NCBI GenBank assembly: GCA_002684895.1
Contig: NYVZ01000007.1
Span: 21,442-48,787 of the forward strand
Reading direction: 5' to 3'
DNA length: 27,346 nucleotides
Source: Pelagibacteraceae bacterium
GTDB lineage: Bacteria > Pseudomonadota > Alphaproteobacteria > Pelagibacterales > Pelagibacteraceae
Within the stretch, counting starts at the first letter, position 1; the number at the start of each line of letters is the position of its first letter. Positions 8,547 through 16,476 of the stretch are shown here, piece by piece. The notes under the pieces were generated by a model. It saw nothing but the letters and a program-made list of their open reading frames with translations. It ran no database searches and was not told where the DNA came from. The position numbers and the translations under genes are program-made.

Positions 8547-10423
8547 AAACTTTAAAAGCCGTTGAACAAAGAGCAAAAATTTTAGCAAAAAATAATAATG
8601 ATTTACTTGAATGCATTGAAAATAAATCGTTACCTATAAATGTCGATGTAAGTTTATCAGAGGGGATTATTTTAGGATTATTAAAACAAAAAGTTAGAAA
8701 ATACTTTGCTATTTTTGGGCATGGATCAACAGATTTTGCTGAAATTTTAAGAATCTATGAAGAGCATGGAGTAACTAAAACTTTTAATTTCAGAAATGAA
8801 GTAGAAATGGCGCATGCTGCCACTGCATTGAGATGGCAATACAACGAAATACCTGCGGTTGTTACTTCAATTGGACCTGGAGCCTTACAAGCAATGGCCG
8901 GTTCTTTAGCATCTTCATCGAATGGTGTAGGATTGTACCACATATATGGAGATGAAACTACTTATGGTGAAGGTTACAACATGCAACAAATACCAAAGAG
9001 GGAGCAAGATCTTTACGGTAAAATTACTGCACTAATGTCAGAGTCTCATGTTTTTCATACCCCAGAGTCAATTAGAGATGGTTTAAGAAAAGGTTACTTA
9101 AAAACTAAACACCCTTATAAAGCTGGACCTTTTTATTTTATGCTTCCAATAAATACTCAGCCTAAAATTATAAAAAATTTAAATCTAATTACTTTGCCCG
9201 GTCAGGATGATTTAAAAAATAAAAGTAAATTAGATTATGAGCAAATAAAGGAATTTGAAAAAATAATTAATAAATACGAGAAAATAGTAATCAAAGCTGG
9301 AGGAGGTTCAATTAAGTTCTCAAAAGAATTAAAAACATTTTCTGAAAATTTAAAATTACCAGTTGTTCTCGCCCCCGGTAGTCTTGGCATTTTACCAGAT
9401 GATCACGAAAACAATATGCATGTAGGTGGCAGCAAAGGATCTATTTCAGGAAACTTTGCTATGCAAAATGCAGAATTATTAATTTCAATTGGATCAAGGT
9501 CTGTGTGCCAATCAGATTGCTCTGGCATAGGTTATCCCAATGCAAAAGAGGTAATCAACATTAATGCAGATTTAGCAGATATGATGCATTATAATAATAC
9601 ACTGGGTTTAAATGGTGATATTGGAACCATTCTTAATCAATTAAACACTGAATTAAATACAAAAAATATTAAATCGAATAGCAAAAACAATTGGATTGAG
9701 GAATGCAAAGTTCAGAAAAGAAAATGGTTTGATTTTAAAAAAAGAATTTATGAAAATGAAAAGTTAAAAGATGAAGCATTTGGTAAGGTGATATTGACCC
9801 AACCTGCAGCAATTAAGCATGCTGTTGATTTCTCAAATCAAAATAAGTGTGTGAAATTTTTTGACGCAGGTGATGTTCAGGCAAATGGTTTTCAAATTGC
9901 AGAAGATATGCGTCCAGATGATACTTTTACTGAAACTGGCGCATCTTATATGGGATTTTCTACTAGCGCTATTCTTGCATCAGCTATTGCAGATAATCCA
10001 AGGTATCCAATAAGTTTTACAGGTGATGGATCATTTATGATGAATCCACAAGCCTTAATTGATGCAGCTTATCTTGGTTTGAAAGGTATGATTATTATTT
10101 TTGATAATAGAAGAATGGCAGCAATTACTGGTTTGCAATATGCACAATATAGTAAAGAATTTAAAACAAATGACGGTGTTGAAGTTGATTACGTACAAAT
10201 GGCAAATTCTGTCAAAGGTGTAAAAGGCATATACGGTGGGCATAATGGAGTTGAATTTAAAACAGCTTTAAAAAAGGGTTATGAATATGATGGTTTATCT
10301 GTAATACATGTCCCTGTTTATAGTGGTACAGATGAGCTTGGTGGTATGGGTGCATATGGATCTTGGAATGTTGGGAACTGGTGCGAGGATGTTCAAGCGG
10401 AATACGTCAAACAAAAAATATAA
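8543..10423 (+). CDS. ThDP-dependent enzyme, IolD/acetolactate synthase-like
   Basis: A cytoplasmic thiamine-diphosphate enzyme of the acetolactate synthase superfamily. At 626 residues it is longer than acetolactate synthase (about 550-590) and close to IolD, which hydrolyses a cyclic trihydroxy-1,2-dione in inositol breakdown, and to cyclohexane-1,2-dione hydrolase. The pyrimidine domain has the catalytic glutamate at about 86 (RNEVEMAHAA), which activates the cofactor, and TSIGPGALQAMAGSLASS. The ThDP/Mg motif is GDGS at 494-497 with N522 (FDNRR). It overlaps the TctA gene by 4 bases and has AAGGAG upstream at 8526-8531. In context, the enzyme likely cleaves a C-C bond in the imported compound or an oxidised derivative. 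Assignment to true IolD is not supported, because no other inositol genes are present. Confidence 0.85.
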   Translation: MKTLKAVEQRAKILAKNNNDLLECIENKSLPINVDVSLSEGIILGLLKQKVRKYFAIFGHGSTDFAEILRIYEEHGVTKTFNFRNEVEMAHAATALRWQYNEIPAVVTSIGPGALQAMAGSLASSSNGVGLYHIYGDETTYGEGYNMQQIPKREQDLYGKITALMSESHVFHTPESIRDGLRKGYLKTKHPYKAGPFYFMLPINTQPKIIKNLNLITLPGQDDLKNKSKLDYEQIKEFEKIINKYEKIVIKAGGGSIKFSKELKTFSENLKLPVVLAPGSLGILPDDHENNMHVGGSKGSISGNFAMQNAELLISIGSRSVCQSDCSGIGYPNAKEVININADLADMMHYNNTLGLNGDIGTILNQLNTELNTKNIKSNSKNNWIEECKVQKRKWFDFKKRIYENEKLKDEAFGKVILTQPAAIKHAVDFSNQNKCVKFFDAGDVQANGFQIAEDMRPDDTFTETGASYMGFSTSAILASAIADNPRYPISFTGDGSFMMNPQALIDAAYLGLKGMIIIFDNRRMAAITGLQYAQYSKEFKTNDGVEVDYVQMANSVKGVKGIYGGHNGVEFKTALKKGYEYDGLSVIHVPVYSGTDELGGMGAYGSWNVGNWCEDVQAEYVKQKI

Positions 10424-10441
10424 TTTAAGGAAAAAAATATT

Positions 10442-11878
10442 ATGTATGAAAATTTAGGTAATTTTATTGACGGTAAATGGTCAAATAATACTAAAGAAAA
10501 AGTTGAGGTATTTAATCCCTTCAATGAGGAAGTGATTGGAAGCATTCCATCTTCAAAAGAAAAAGAATTAGACGAAGCTCTAAGATCAGCCAAGAGTGCA
10601 ATGGAGAATTGGAAAAAAACTTCTCCTTGGGAAAGGTCAAAAATTATAAAAAAAACAGCAGATTTAATAAGAGATCGGGTAGATGAAATTGCAAATGTTA
10701 TGACTCTTGAAACTGGAAAACCTTTAGCTGAATCAAAAGGAGAAACTATGGCTGCTGCAGACCAGTTTGAATGGTTTTCAGAAGAAACAAAAAGAATTTA
10801 CGGACAATTAATTGAGTCAAGAACACAAGATGCTAGACTGCAAGTAAGATACGAACCAGTAGGCGTAGTAGCAGCGTTTAGTGCATGGAACTTTCCTGCT
10901 CTATTACCCGCTCGGAAGATTGCAGCATCCATTGCAGCAGGCTGTTCAGTTATCATTAAACCTGCCAGTGAAACTCCCGGTACTTGTATGGAGATTGTAA
11001 GAGCTTGTCATGATGCTGGCGTAAATAAAGGTGTTGTCAATTTTGTGACAGGGAAATCAGGTTTTATCTCTAAATATTTAATTCAATCACCAATAATTAA
11101 AAAAGTGTCTTTAACCGGATCCGTAGAAGTTGGAAGAGAGATTTTAAAAATGGCCGCAGAAGGAATTAAAAAAGTTTCTATGGAGCTTGGTGGCCACGCT
11201 CCTGTATTGGTATATGATGATACTGATGTTGATTACGCCGCAACGACTTGTTCAAATACAAAATTTAGAAATTGCGGCCAAGTTTGCATTTCTCCAACTC
11301 GATTTTATGTTCAAGAAAAAATTTATGAAGATTTTTGTAAAAAATTTGTAGAAAATACAAAAAAATTAAAGTTAGGCAATGGTCTTGATCCAGACACAAA
11401 TGTCGGGCCTTTAGCAAATAAAAGAGGGCTAGATCACATAGATAAATTAGTAAGAGATGCTGAAAATAAGGGTGCAGAAATTTTATTAGGTGGCGCTCCA
11501 AGTAAAAAATTTAATAAAGGTTATTTTTATGAGCCAACAGTGTTAAAAAATGTTCCTCATAACGCGGATATATTAAAAATCGAACCATTTGGACCAGTAG
11601 CCCCAATTATTAAAGTTACTGATGAAAGTAAGCTTTTTGAAATGGCAAATAGCACTGAATTTGGACTTGCTGGATATGTTTTTACATCCTCTTTAAAAAG
11701 AGCGCATATTGCATCTGAAAGCTTGGAAGTTGGAATGGTAGGTGTAAACGATATGTTGTTAGCAGCCGCGGAAATCCCTTTTGGCGGAGTAAAAGAGTCT
11801 GGTTTTGGTAGAGAGGGTGGGTCACTTGGAATTTTAGATTATTTAGTTCCAAAATATACCAAGTTTAAAATCTGTTAA
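10442..11878 (+). CDS. NAD(P)-dependent aldehyde dehydrogenase
   Basis: Oxidises an aldehyde or semialdehyde to the acid in the cytoplasm. All catalytic residues are visible: N150 (SAWNFPALLP), K173 (VIIKPASETPG), E248 (SMELGGHAPVLV) and nucleophile C282 (NCGQVCISPTR); TGSVEVG near 225 belongs to the nucleotide site. The 478-residue length and overall look match succinate-semialdehyde and 2-oxoglutarate-semialdehyde dehydrogenases, so a dicarboxylate product is plausible but not shown. TAAGGA sits about 10 bases upstream of the start. The stop overlaps the next start as TAATG, tying it to the dehydratase. Together with that dehydratase it resembles the tail of non-phosphorylating sugar-acid pathways. 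Confidence 0.93.
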   Translation: MYENLGNFIDGKWSNNTKEKVEVFNPFNEEVIGSIPSSKEKELDEALRSAKSAMENWKKTSPWERSKIIKKTADLIRDRVDEIANVMTLETGKPLAESKGETMAAADQFEWFSEETKRIYGQLIESRTQDARLQVRYEPVGVVAAFSAWNFPALLPARKIAASIAAGCSVIIKPASETPGTCMEIVRACHDAGVNKGVVNFVTGKSGFISKYLIQSPIIKKVSLTGSVEVGREILKMAAEGIKKVSMELGGHAPVLVYDDTDVDYAATTCSNTKFRNCGQVCISPTRFYVQEKIYEDFCKKFVENTKKLKLGNGLDPDTNVGPLANKRGLDHIDKLVRDAENKGAEILLGGAPSKKFNKGYFYEPTVLKNVPHNADILKIEPFGPVAPIIKVTDESKLFEMANSTEFGLAGYVFTSSLKRAHIASESLEVGMVGVNDMLLAAAEIPFGGVKESGFGREGGSLGILDYLVPKYTKFKIC

Positions 11879-13587
11879 TGAAAAGAAAAATTAAAGATCA
11901 GGGAATTGATAAAAGTCTAACTAACTATGGCGACAAAGAGTTTTCGTCCTATTTAAGAAGGTCTTTTGCAAGATCAATGGGATATACAACTAAATCTTTG
12001 GATAAACCTATAGTCGGAATAGTTAATACTACAAGTGGATTGAATAGTTGCCATAGACATTTTCCAGAAATGATTGAAGCTTTGAAAAGAGGTATTCAAA
12101 GTCAAAATTGTTTGGGCGTCGATTTTCCAGTAATTTCGCTAGGAGAAGTTTATCTTTCTCCAACAAGCATGATGTTTAGAAACTTAATGTCAATGGATGT
12201 AGAGGAGATGATTAGAGCACAGCCTGTTGATGTCGTAGTTCTTCTTGGAGGTTGCGACAAAACTTTACCCGCAATGATCATGGGCGCTATTTCCGCTGGT
12301 AAGCCATATGTTGTTTTACCCGCAGGACCAATGATTACAAATAAATTTGAAGATGAAAGACTAGGGGCTTGCACTGATTGTAGACGATACTGGAGTAAAT
12401 ATAGAGGCGGTGAAATATCAGATAAAAAAATCAAAAAAGTTGAGGGAAAATTAGCAGCAAGTTCAGGAACATGTGCAGTCATGGGCACAGCTAGTACCAT
12501 TGCATGCATGGTTGAGACAATGGGCCTATGTCTTCCTGACGCCTCTTGTGTTCCTGCAGTTTATGCAGAGCGATTAAAACTAGCTGAACAAACAGGAGAA
12601 ATAGCAGCAAAAATAGCAAATAAAAAAATTAAGAAAATTAAAAAAATTAATGAGAACGATATTTATAATGCTTTGGTAGTATTGTTAGCTCTTGGAGGTT
12701 CAACAAATGCAATCGTACACATTACAGCCATTGCTGGAAGAGCAGGAATTAAAATAGATTTGAAAAAATTTAATCAGATTAGCAACAAAACACCTGTATT
12801 AGTTAACTTAAAACCTACAGGTAGTTTTTATATGGAAGATTTTTACCATGCCGGGGGAATGAATGTAGTTTTAAAAGAGTTGAAGTCATTATTTAAAAAA
12901 AATACCTTTAATATTGAAGGAAAAAAATTATTTTCTGTAATTAAGAAGAATGAAAACGTATTTCATAAAAAAGAAGTTATTAGATCAAAAAATAAACCAT
13001 TTGAAAAATTAGGTGGTTTAATTTCTCTTTTTGGTAATATTTGCCCGAATGGTGCGATTTTAAAAAGATCTGCTGCAGATAAAAAATTATTTGAAAAAAT
13101 TGGTACAGCTTTTGTTTTTGAGGATATCAAAGAAATGACAAAAAAAATTGACGATCCTAAATTAAAGATTTCAAAAAACGACATATTAGTATTAAAAAAT
13201 ATTGGACCAAAGACTGTCTATGGAATGCCTGAAGCAGGCTATTTGCCGATACCAAAAAAAATATTAAAAACTGGCGTTAAGGATATGATAAGAATTTCAG
13301 ATGGAAGAATGAGTGGAACTGCTTTTGGCACCATCATACTTCATGTTGCACCCGAGTCAGCAATTGGGGGACCTTTTTCGATATTGAAAACAGGCGATAA
13401 AATTAAATTGAGTGTAAAAAATAAATCTTTAAATGTTTTAATTACAAAAAGTGAAATGCAAAAAAGACTAAGAAATGTAAAAATTAAAGCTCCAACTATT
13501 AAGAGAGGTTATTTAAAACTTTATTATGACACTGTTTTACAAGCAGACGAGGGTTGTGATTTTGATTTTTTACAATATAAGAAATAA
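11878..13587 (+). CDS. IlvD/Edd-family dehydratase, probably sugar-acid type
   Basis: An iron-sulfur dehydratase that removes water from a 2,3-dihydroxy acid to give a 2-oxo-3-deoxy acid. Cluster cysteines are at 58 (LNSCHRHFPE), 126 (GGCDKTLPAM) and 199 (SSGTCAVMGTAST); the active-site serine region is ISDGRMSGTAFG near 475. The 569-residue length and the spacing of the three cysteines resemble pentonate/hexonate dehydratases more than the biosynthetic IlvD. Placement behind an aldehyde dehydrogenase and a transporter also favours a catabolic role. It overlaps the aldehyde dehydrogenase by 1 base and lacks its own Shine-Dalgarno sequence, so it probably depends on coupled translation. Only 2 bases separate its stop from the small membrane protein before the rhodopsin. 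A housekeeping dihydroxyacid dehydratase cannot be fully excluded. Confidence 0.88.
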   Translation: MKRKIKDQGIDKSLTNYGDKEFSSYLRRSFARSMGYTTKSLDKPIVGIVNTTSGLNSCHRHFPEMIEALKRGIQSQNCLGVDFPVISLGEVYLSPTSMMFRNLMSMDVEEMIRAQPVDVVVLLGGCDKTLPAMIMGAISAGKPYVVLPAGPMITNKFEDERLGACTDCRRYWSKYRGGEISDKKIKKVEGKLAASSGTCAVMGTASTIACMVETMGLCLPDASCVPAVYAERLKLAEQTGEIAAKIANKKIKKIKKINENDIYNALVVLLALGGSTNAIVHITAIAGRAGIKIDLKKFNQISNKTPVLVNLKPTGSFYMEDFYHAGGMNVVLKELKSLFKKNTFNIEGKKLFSVIKKNENVFHKKEVIRSKNKPFEKLGGLISLFGNICPNGAILKRSAADKKLFEKIGTAFVFEDIKEMTKKIDDPKLKISKNDILVLKNIGPKTVYGMPEAGYLPIPKKILKTGVKDMIRISDGRMSGTAFGTIILHVAPESAIGGPFSILKTGDKIKLSVKNKSLNVLITKSEMQKRLRNVKIKAPTIKRGYLKLYYDTVLQADEGCDFDFLQYKK

Positions 13588-13589
13588 AT

Positions 13590-13760
13590 ATGAATTTTAA
13601 ATCTTTAGCACCTATTGGTTTTCTAGCGCTAGCTGTTTTAGCTATAATATTGCCTAAAGATATTTTTACGGCAGTTTTAATTTTTCTGATGGTTTTAAGT
13701 GGTGTGATAACGATTTATACTAACCTGGATATTTTTGATGATATAGAGAGGGATAAATAA
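13590..13760 (+). CDS. Small two-helix membrane protein coupled to the rhodopsin
   Basis: A 56-residue reading frame, start ATG at 13590 and stop TAA at 13758-13760. Residues 6-21 (LAPIGFLALAVLAIIL) and about 25-45 (IFTAVLIFLMVLSGVITIYT) are two hydrophobic segments; the tail DIFDDIERDK is acidic. I do not recognise a family. Support for a real gene: it fills the whole 172-base space between dehydratase and rhodopsin, starts 2 bases after one gene, and its TAA overlaps the rhodopsin ATG by one base (TAATG). The frame is closed upstream by TAA at 13578, so this is the first available start. No Shine-Dalgarno sequence is evident for it. The tight coupling suggests that it is made together with the rhodopsin, perhaps as a partner or assembly factor; that is inference. 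Confidence 0.7.
   Translation: MNFKSLAPIGFLALAVLAIILPKDIFTAVLIFLMVLSGVITIYTNLDIFDDIERDK
13746..13753 (+). promoter_or_regulatory. Ribosome binding site of the rhodopsin
   Basis: GAGAGGGA ends 6 bases before the ATG at 13760. It lies within the last codons of the small membrane protein gene, as expected for translational coupling. Confidence 0.55.
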
Positions 13761-14494
13761 TGAATATATTTGCTGTTACAACGTCATATACATTCGAATT
13801 TGCTTTAATTACGATGATTGCTGCAACAATTTACTTCTTTTTAGAGAGGTACAATTTAAGTGACGAATATAAACCGGTATCTACACTTGCAATATTAACT
13901 ACAGCTCTTGCAGTTGTTGAATATTATCATATGAGAGATTTTTTTTCATTAGAAAATCTATCTAAAGATAATTTAAATTATCCAACTGAATTTAGATATA
14001 TCACTTGGTTAATTGCAACGCCAATAATGCTTTATACATATTTTGTTTTGACTAAATTTAATAAAACTCAAAAACCAATTGTAATATTGACAATTTCGCT
14101 AAATTTTTTAATGATCGTCTCTGGGTATTTTGCAGAGAGCTCTCAACTAAATAATGTAATGCCCGCTTCATTTACATATTCTATGTTTGCAACGGGGTTT
14201 GCGTCATGGCTAGGAATAGTATTTATTTTTTCAAGCACACTACCGAAATTAATAAATAATGAGAATAATCCTAATAATTTAATATGCTTGAAATGTTTGT
14301 CAGTTGTTCAAAAGTTAGTAACTTATGGATGGGCAATATACCCGGTTGGTTTGTTTATCACTTTCTTTGATAGTTCAGTCGAGACAGCTTTAACACGTGA
14401 AATAATATATAATTTTGGCGATTGTTTTAATAAAGTTGGTTTCGCGTTGATATGTTTTGCTTGTGCAAAAAAATTATCTAAACAAACAGTTTAA
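13760..14494 (+). CDS. Microbial rhodopsin of the TAT (Thr-Ala-Thr) type
   Basis: A seven-helix retinal protein of 244 residues. Helix G has the retinal-binding lysine K225 and counter-ion D221 (YNFGDCFNKVGF), matching proteorhodopsin K231 and D227. In helix C (FRYITWLIATPIMLYTYF) the three pump positions are T82, A86 and T93 in place of Asp, Thr, Glu. The primary proton acceptor and donor are therefore missing, and this should not be an ordinary outward proton pump. Helix B has E54 at the site of proteorhodopsin His75 (VVEYYHMR). Helix F keeps WAIYPVGLF. M90 is at the colour-tuning site. From memory, HIMB114 TAT rhodopsin is a non-pumping, UV/pH-responsive, calcium-binding protein in which E54 and the helix-G Asp take part. 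A sensor role is likely here, but no transducer gene is seen. No carotenoid or retinal synthesis gene lies in the window. Confidence 0.93.
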   Translation: MNIFAVTTSYTFEFALITMIAATIYFFLERYNLSDEYKPVSTLAILTTALAVVEYYHMRDFFSLENLSKDNLNYPTEFRYITWLIATPIMLYTYFVLTKFNKTQKPIVILTISLNFLMIVSGYFAESSQLNNVMPASFTYSMFATGFASWLGIVFIFSSTLPKLINNENNPNNLICLKCLSVVQKLVTYGWAIYPVGLFITFFDSSVETALTREIIYNFGDCFNKVGFALICFACAKKLSKQTV

Positions 14495-14496
14495 AT

Positions 14497-15471
14497 TTAA
14501 GGAATTAAAATCGCTGGACCAAGTAATTTTCTTGCATGTAAATCTTCATGTGATTTTTGAGCCTCATCCAGTGAATATTTGTGAGCAATATCAATTTTAA
14601 TTTTACCCTCTCTCATTATATTAAAAAGTCTGCCAGCGGATAACTCAAGATCAGCACGTGTTACAGTATATGGAAAAACAGATGGTCTAGTGAAAAAAAT
14701 CGCTTTTGGAGCTAAATGTTTTTTAACATCAATATTAGCTACCATGCCTGATGCATTTCCAAAAGATAGAAACATCCCTCTAAGTTTGATGGCTTCAAGT
14801 GATTTTTCAAAAGTTTTGAGACCAACGCCATCATAAACAGCATCAACACCTTTGCCATTTGTAATTTCCAATATTTCTTTAGCAAAATCTTTAGTTGAGT
14901 AATTAATTACGTGATTACAACCATTTTCTTTTGCAATTTCAATTTTTTCATCTGAACCAACTGTCCCGATCAATGTACAGCCAATTGCTCTAGCCCACTG
15001 GCAAAAAATCTGACCGACTCCTCCAGCTGCTGCATGAAATAAAATTACATGCTCTTTTTTCACTTGATAAGCTCGATGAAGCAAATATTCACAAGTCATT
15101 CCTTTCAAAGTTATAGCACCAGCTTCTTCAAAGCTTACTTCGTCAGGAACTTTAACTAATTTTTCCTCGGGCATTACTTGTTGCTCTGCATAAGCTCCAA
15201 TAGGCATCGAAGCATGAGAAACACGGTCTCCAATTTTAAATAATTTAACGTCTGAACCCACTTCTATAATTTCACCCGCTGCTTCCAATCCAATGCCAGA
15301 TGGAAGGGATATGGGATATAATCCAGATCGATGATAGGTATCTATAAAATTTAATCCGATAGACTTATTTTGAACCAAAACTTCATTTGGTTTTAATTTT
15401 TCCAAATTTTTATTAGTTATTTTTAATACCGATGGCCCGCCAAACTCTGAAATTTCCACTATCTTTGTCAT
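14497..15471 (-). CDS. Quinone oxidoreductase-like NADPH dehydrogenase (MDR superfamily, QorA type)
   Basis: A zinc-free medium-chain reductase of 324 residues that uses NADPH to reduce quinones or other enone-like acceptors. The N-terminal GroES-like domain has IGLNFIDTYHRSGLYP, the hallmark of quinone reductases, and no zinc-binding cysteines. The nucleotide fold has HAAAGGVGQ at about residues 145-153 and ITNGKGVDAVYDGVG near 210. It is the second gene of a leftward pair, 6 bases behind the membrane protein gene. It runs into the end of the rhodopsin gene, with only 2 bases between the two stops. A detoxifying or redox-balancing role is typical of the family; the physiological acceptor is unknown. 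Confidence 0.92.
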   Translation of the reverse strand: MTKIVEISEFGGPSVLKITNKNLEKLKPNEVLVQNKSIGLNFIDTYHRSGLYPISLPSGIGLEAAGEIIEVGSDVKLFKIGDRVSHASMPIGAYAEQQVMPEEKLVKVPDEVSFEEAGAITLKGMTCEYLLHRAYQVKKEHVILFHAAAGGVGQIFCQWARAIGCTLIGTVGSDEKIEIAKENGCNHVINYSTKDFAKEILEITNGKGVDAVYDGVGLKTFEKSLEAIKLRGMFLSFGNASGMVANIDVKKHLAPKAIFFTRPSVFPYTVTRADLELSAGRLFNIMREGKIKIDIAHKYSLDEAQKSHEDLHARKLLGPAILIP

Positions 15472-15477
15472 ACTATT

Positions 15478-16401
15478 TTATACAACTTTAAAATATCTTT
15501 TGTAAATCATAAAAATTAAATAACTTACAATTAGACTAAAAATAATTCTTGCAAATAAAATCCCCGATATATGACCACCTATAAGAGCCATTAAAATAGT
15601 ATCTTCAATTACTGCATGTAGTAGATTTAATAAAGATACAGATAAAAAAACACTTTGCCTATCAATTTTCCCAGACTTTACATCTTTGATCAACATACCT
15701 CCGCCATACTGAATACCTATGGTCATTCCAACAATAATGATATTCATTGCTTCTTTTTGAATTCCAAACAATTTTAAAGGTGGAATAAAAATTATTTCAA
15801 ACAATCTTTCAATTCCTATTTTTTTAAGAATTTCTAAGATTATCACCATGATACAAACAATAAAAAAAATATATACTAAATTTATAACTTGGTAATAAAG
15901 CCATGGCCAGAATTCTGTTGGCAAAGGTTCTAAAGTAATTAAAGTTTGAAATGGTTCGGTGAGTAATTCAAAATTAAAGTAAATTAATTTTAAAATATAA
16001 CCTAACAGGAAAGCTGAAAAAAATCTTAGCAAAATTGTATAAGTAAAACTAACTCCTGTAGCTTTGCAAACTGCACTTTCAATAGGAAGGTTGTGACAAA
16101 CTAAAATCATAGTTGTTAAAATTGTGACTTGCGCAACATTTACATCTAATACAGGGATCAGGTTTATGAAAAGTACAATTGCAGCATACATATTTACTAA
16201 TATCGCAGTAACTAAAACCAACCCAAGTTCTGGTGTTAATCCAACAATGGACATAAAAGGTTCTATTAATTTTGCTAAAAATTCAATAATTCCAGAAATT
16301 TCTAAAATTTTAACAATGAATACAAAGGGTATTAAGATTTTGTATAATGGAATGCAAATATCTTTAATGTCAGTTAAAATTTTTTTAGTCATTTTTTGCA
16401 T
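15478..16401 (-). CDS. Nucleoside-recognition (gate) domain membrane protein
   Basis: A 307-residue polytopic membrane protein with about eight hydrophobic segments. Both halves resemble the gate domain found in SpmA/SpmB, FeoB and nucleoside transporters: the first around FVFIVKILEISGIIEFLAKL with PFMSIVGLTPELGLVL, and the second around IERLFEIIFIPPLKLFGIQ with GGGMLIKDVKSGKI. It may transport or gate a small solute; the substrate is unknown. An in-frame ATG three codons later (16392) is an equally possible start; neither has a clear Shine-Dalgarno sequence. It is the first gene of a leftward pair with the quinone oxidoreductase and is divergent from the GYD gene across 75 bases. Confidence 0.75.
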   Translation of the reverse strand: MQKMTKKILTDIKDICIPLYKILIPFVFIVKILEISGIIEFLAKLIEPFMSIVGLTPELGLVLVTAILVNMYAAIVLFINLIPVLDVNVAQVTILTTMILVCHNLPIESAVCKATGVSFTYTILLRFFSAFLLGYILKLIYFNFELLTEPFQTLITLEPLPTEFWPWLYYQVINLVYIFFIVCIMVIILEILKKIGIERLFEIIFIPPLKLFGIQKEAMNIIIVGMTIGIQYGGGMLIKDVKSGKIDRQSVFLSVSLLNLLHAVIEDTILMALIGGHISGILFARIIFSLIVSYLIFMIYKRYFKVV

Positions 16402-16464
16402 ACATCTAAAAGGTGTGTAACTTATTTATTCTTTTGGTTTAATATAGAAAAAATAAATAAAAAA

Positions 16465-16471
16465 AAAGGAA
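16465..16471 (+). promoter_or_regulatory. Ribosome binding site deciding the GYD gene start
   Basis: AAAGGAA ends 5 bases before the ATG at 16477. The frame is open from 16396, but that upstream stretch encodes a non-homologous leader and would overlap the divergent gene, so 16477 is chosen. Confidence 0.6.
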
Positions 16472-16476
16472 TAAAA

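Noticed and set aside
8543..10423. Assignment as genuine IolD of inositol catabolism
   Set aside because: No other inositol catabolic genes (IolB, IolC, IolE, IolG type) are in the window, so only a family-level call is justified.
16396..16476. Upstream extension of the GYD gene starting at ATG 16396
   Set aside because: The 27 extra residues have no family similarity, overlap the divergent membrane protein gene and precede the clear ribosome site at 16465-16471.
16402..16476. Possible divergent promoters between the gate-domain gene and the GYD gene
   Set aside because: TAATAT at 16440-16445 is a mediocre -10 and no reasonable -35 lies at the right distance. A promoter is expected here but cannot be pinned down.
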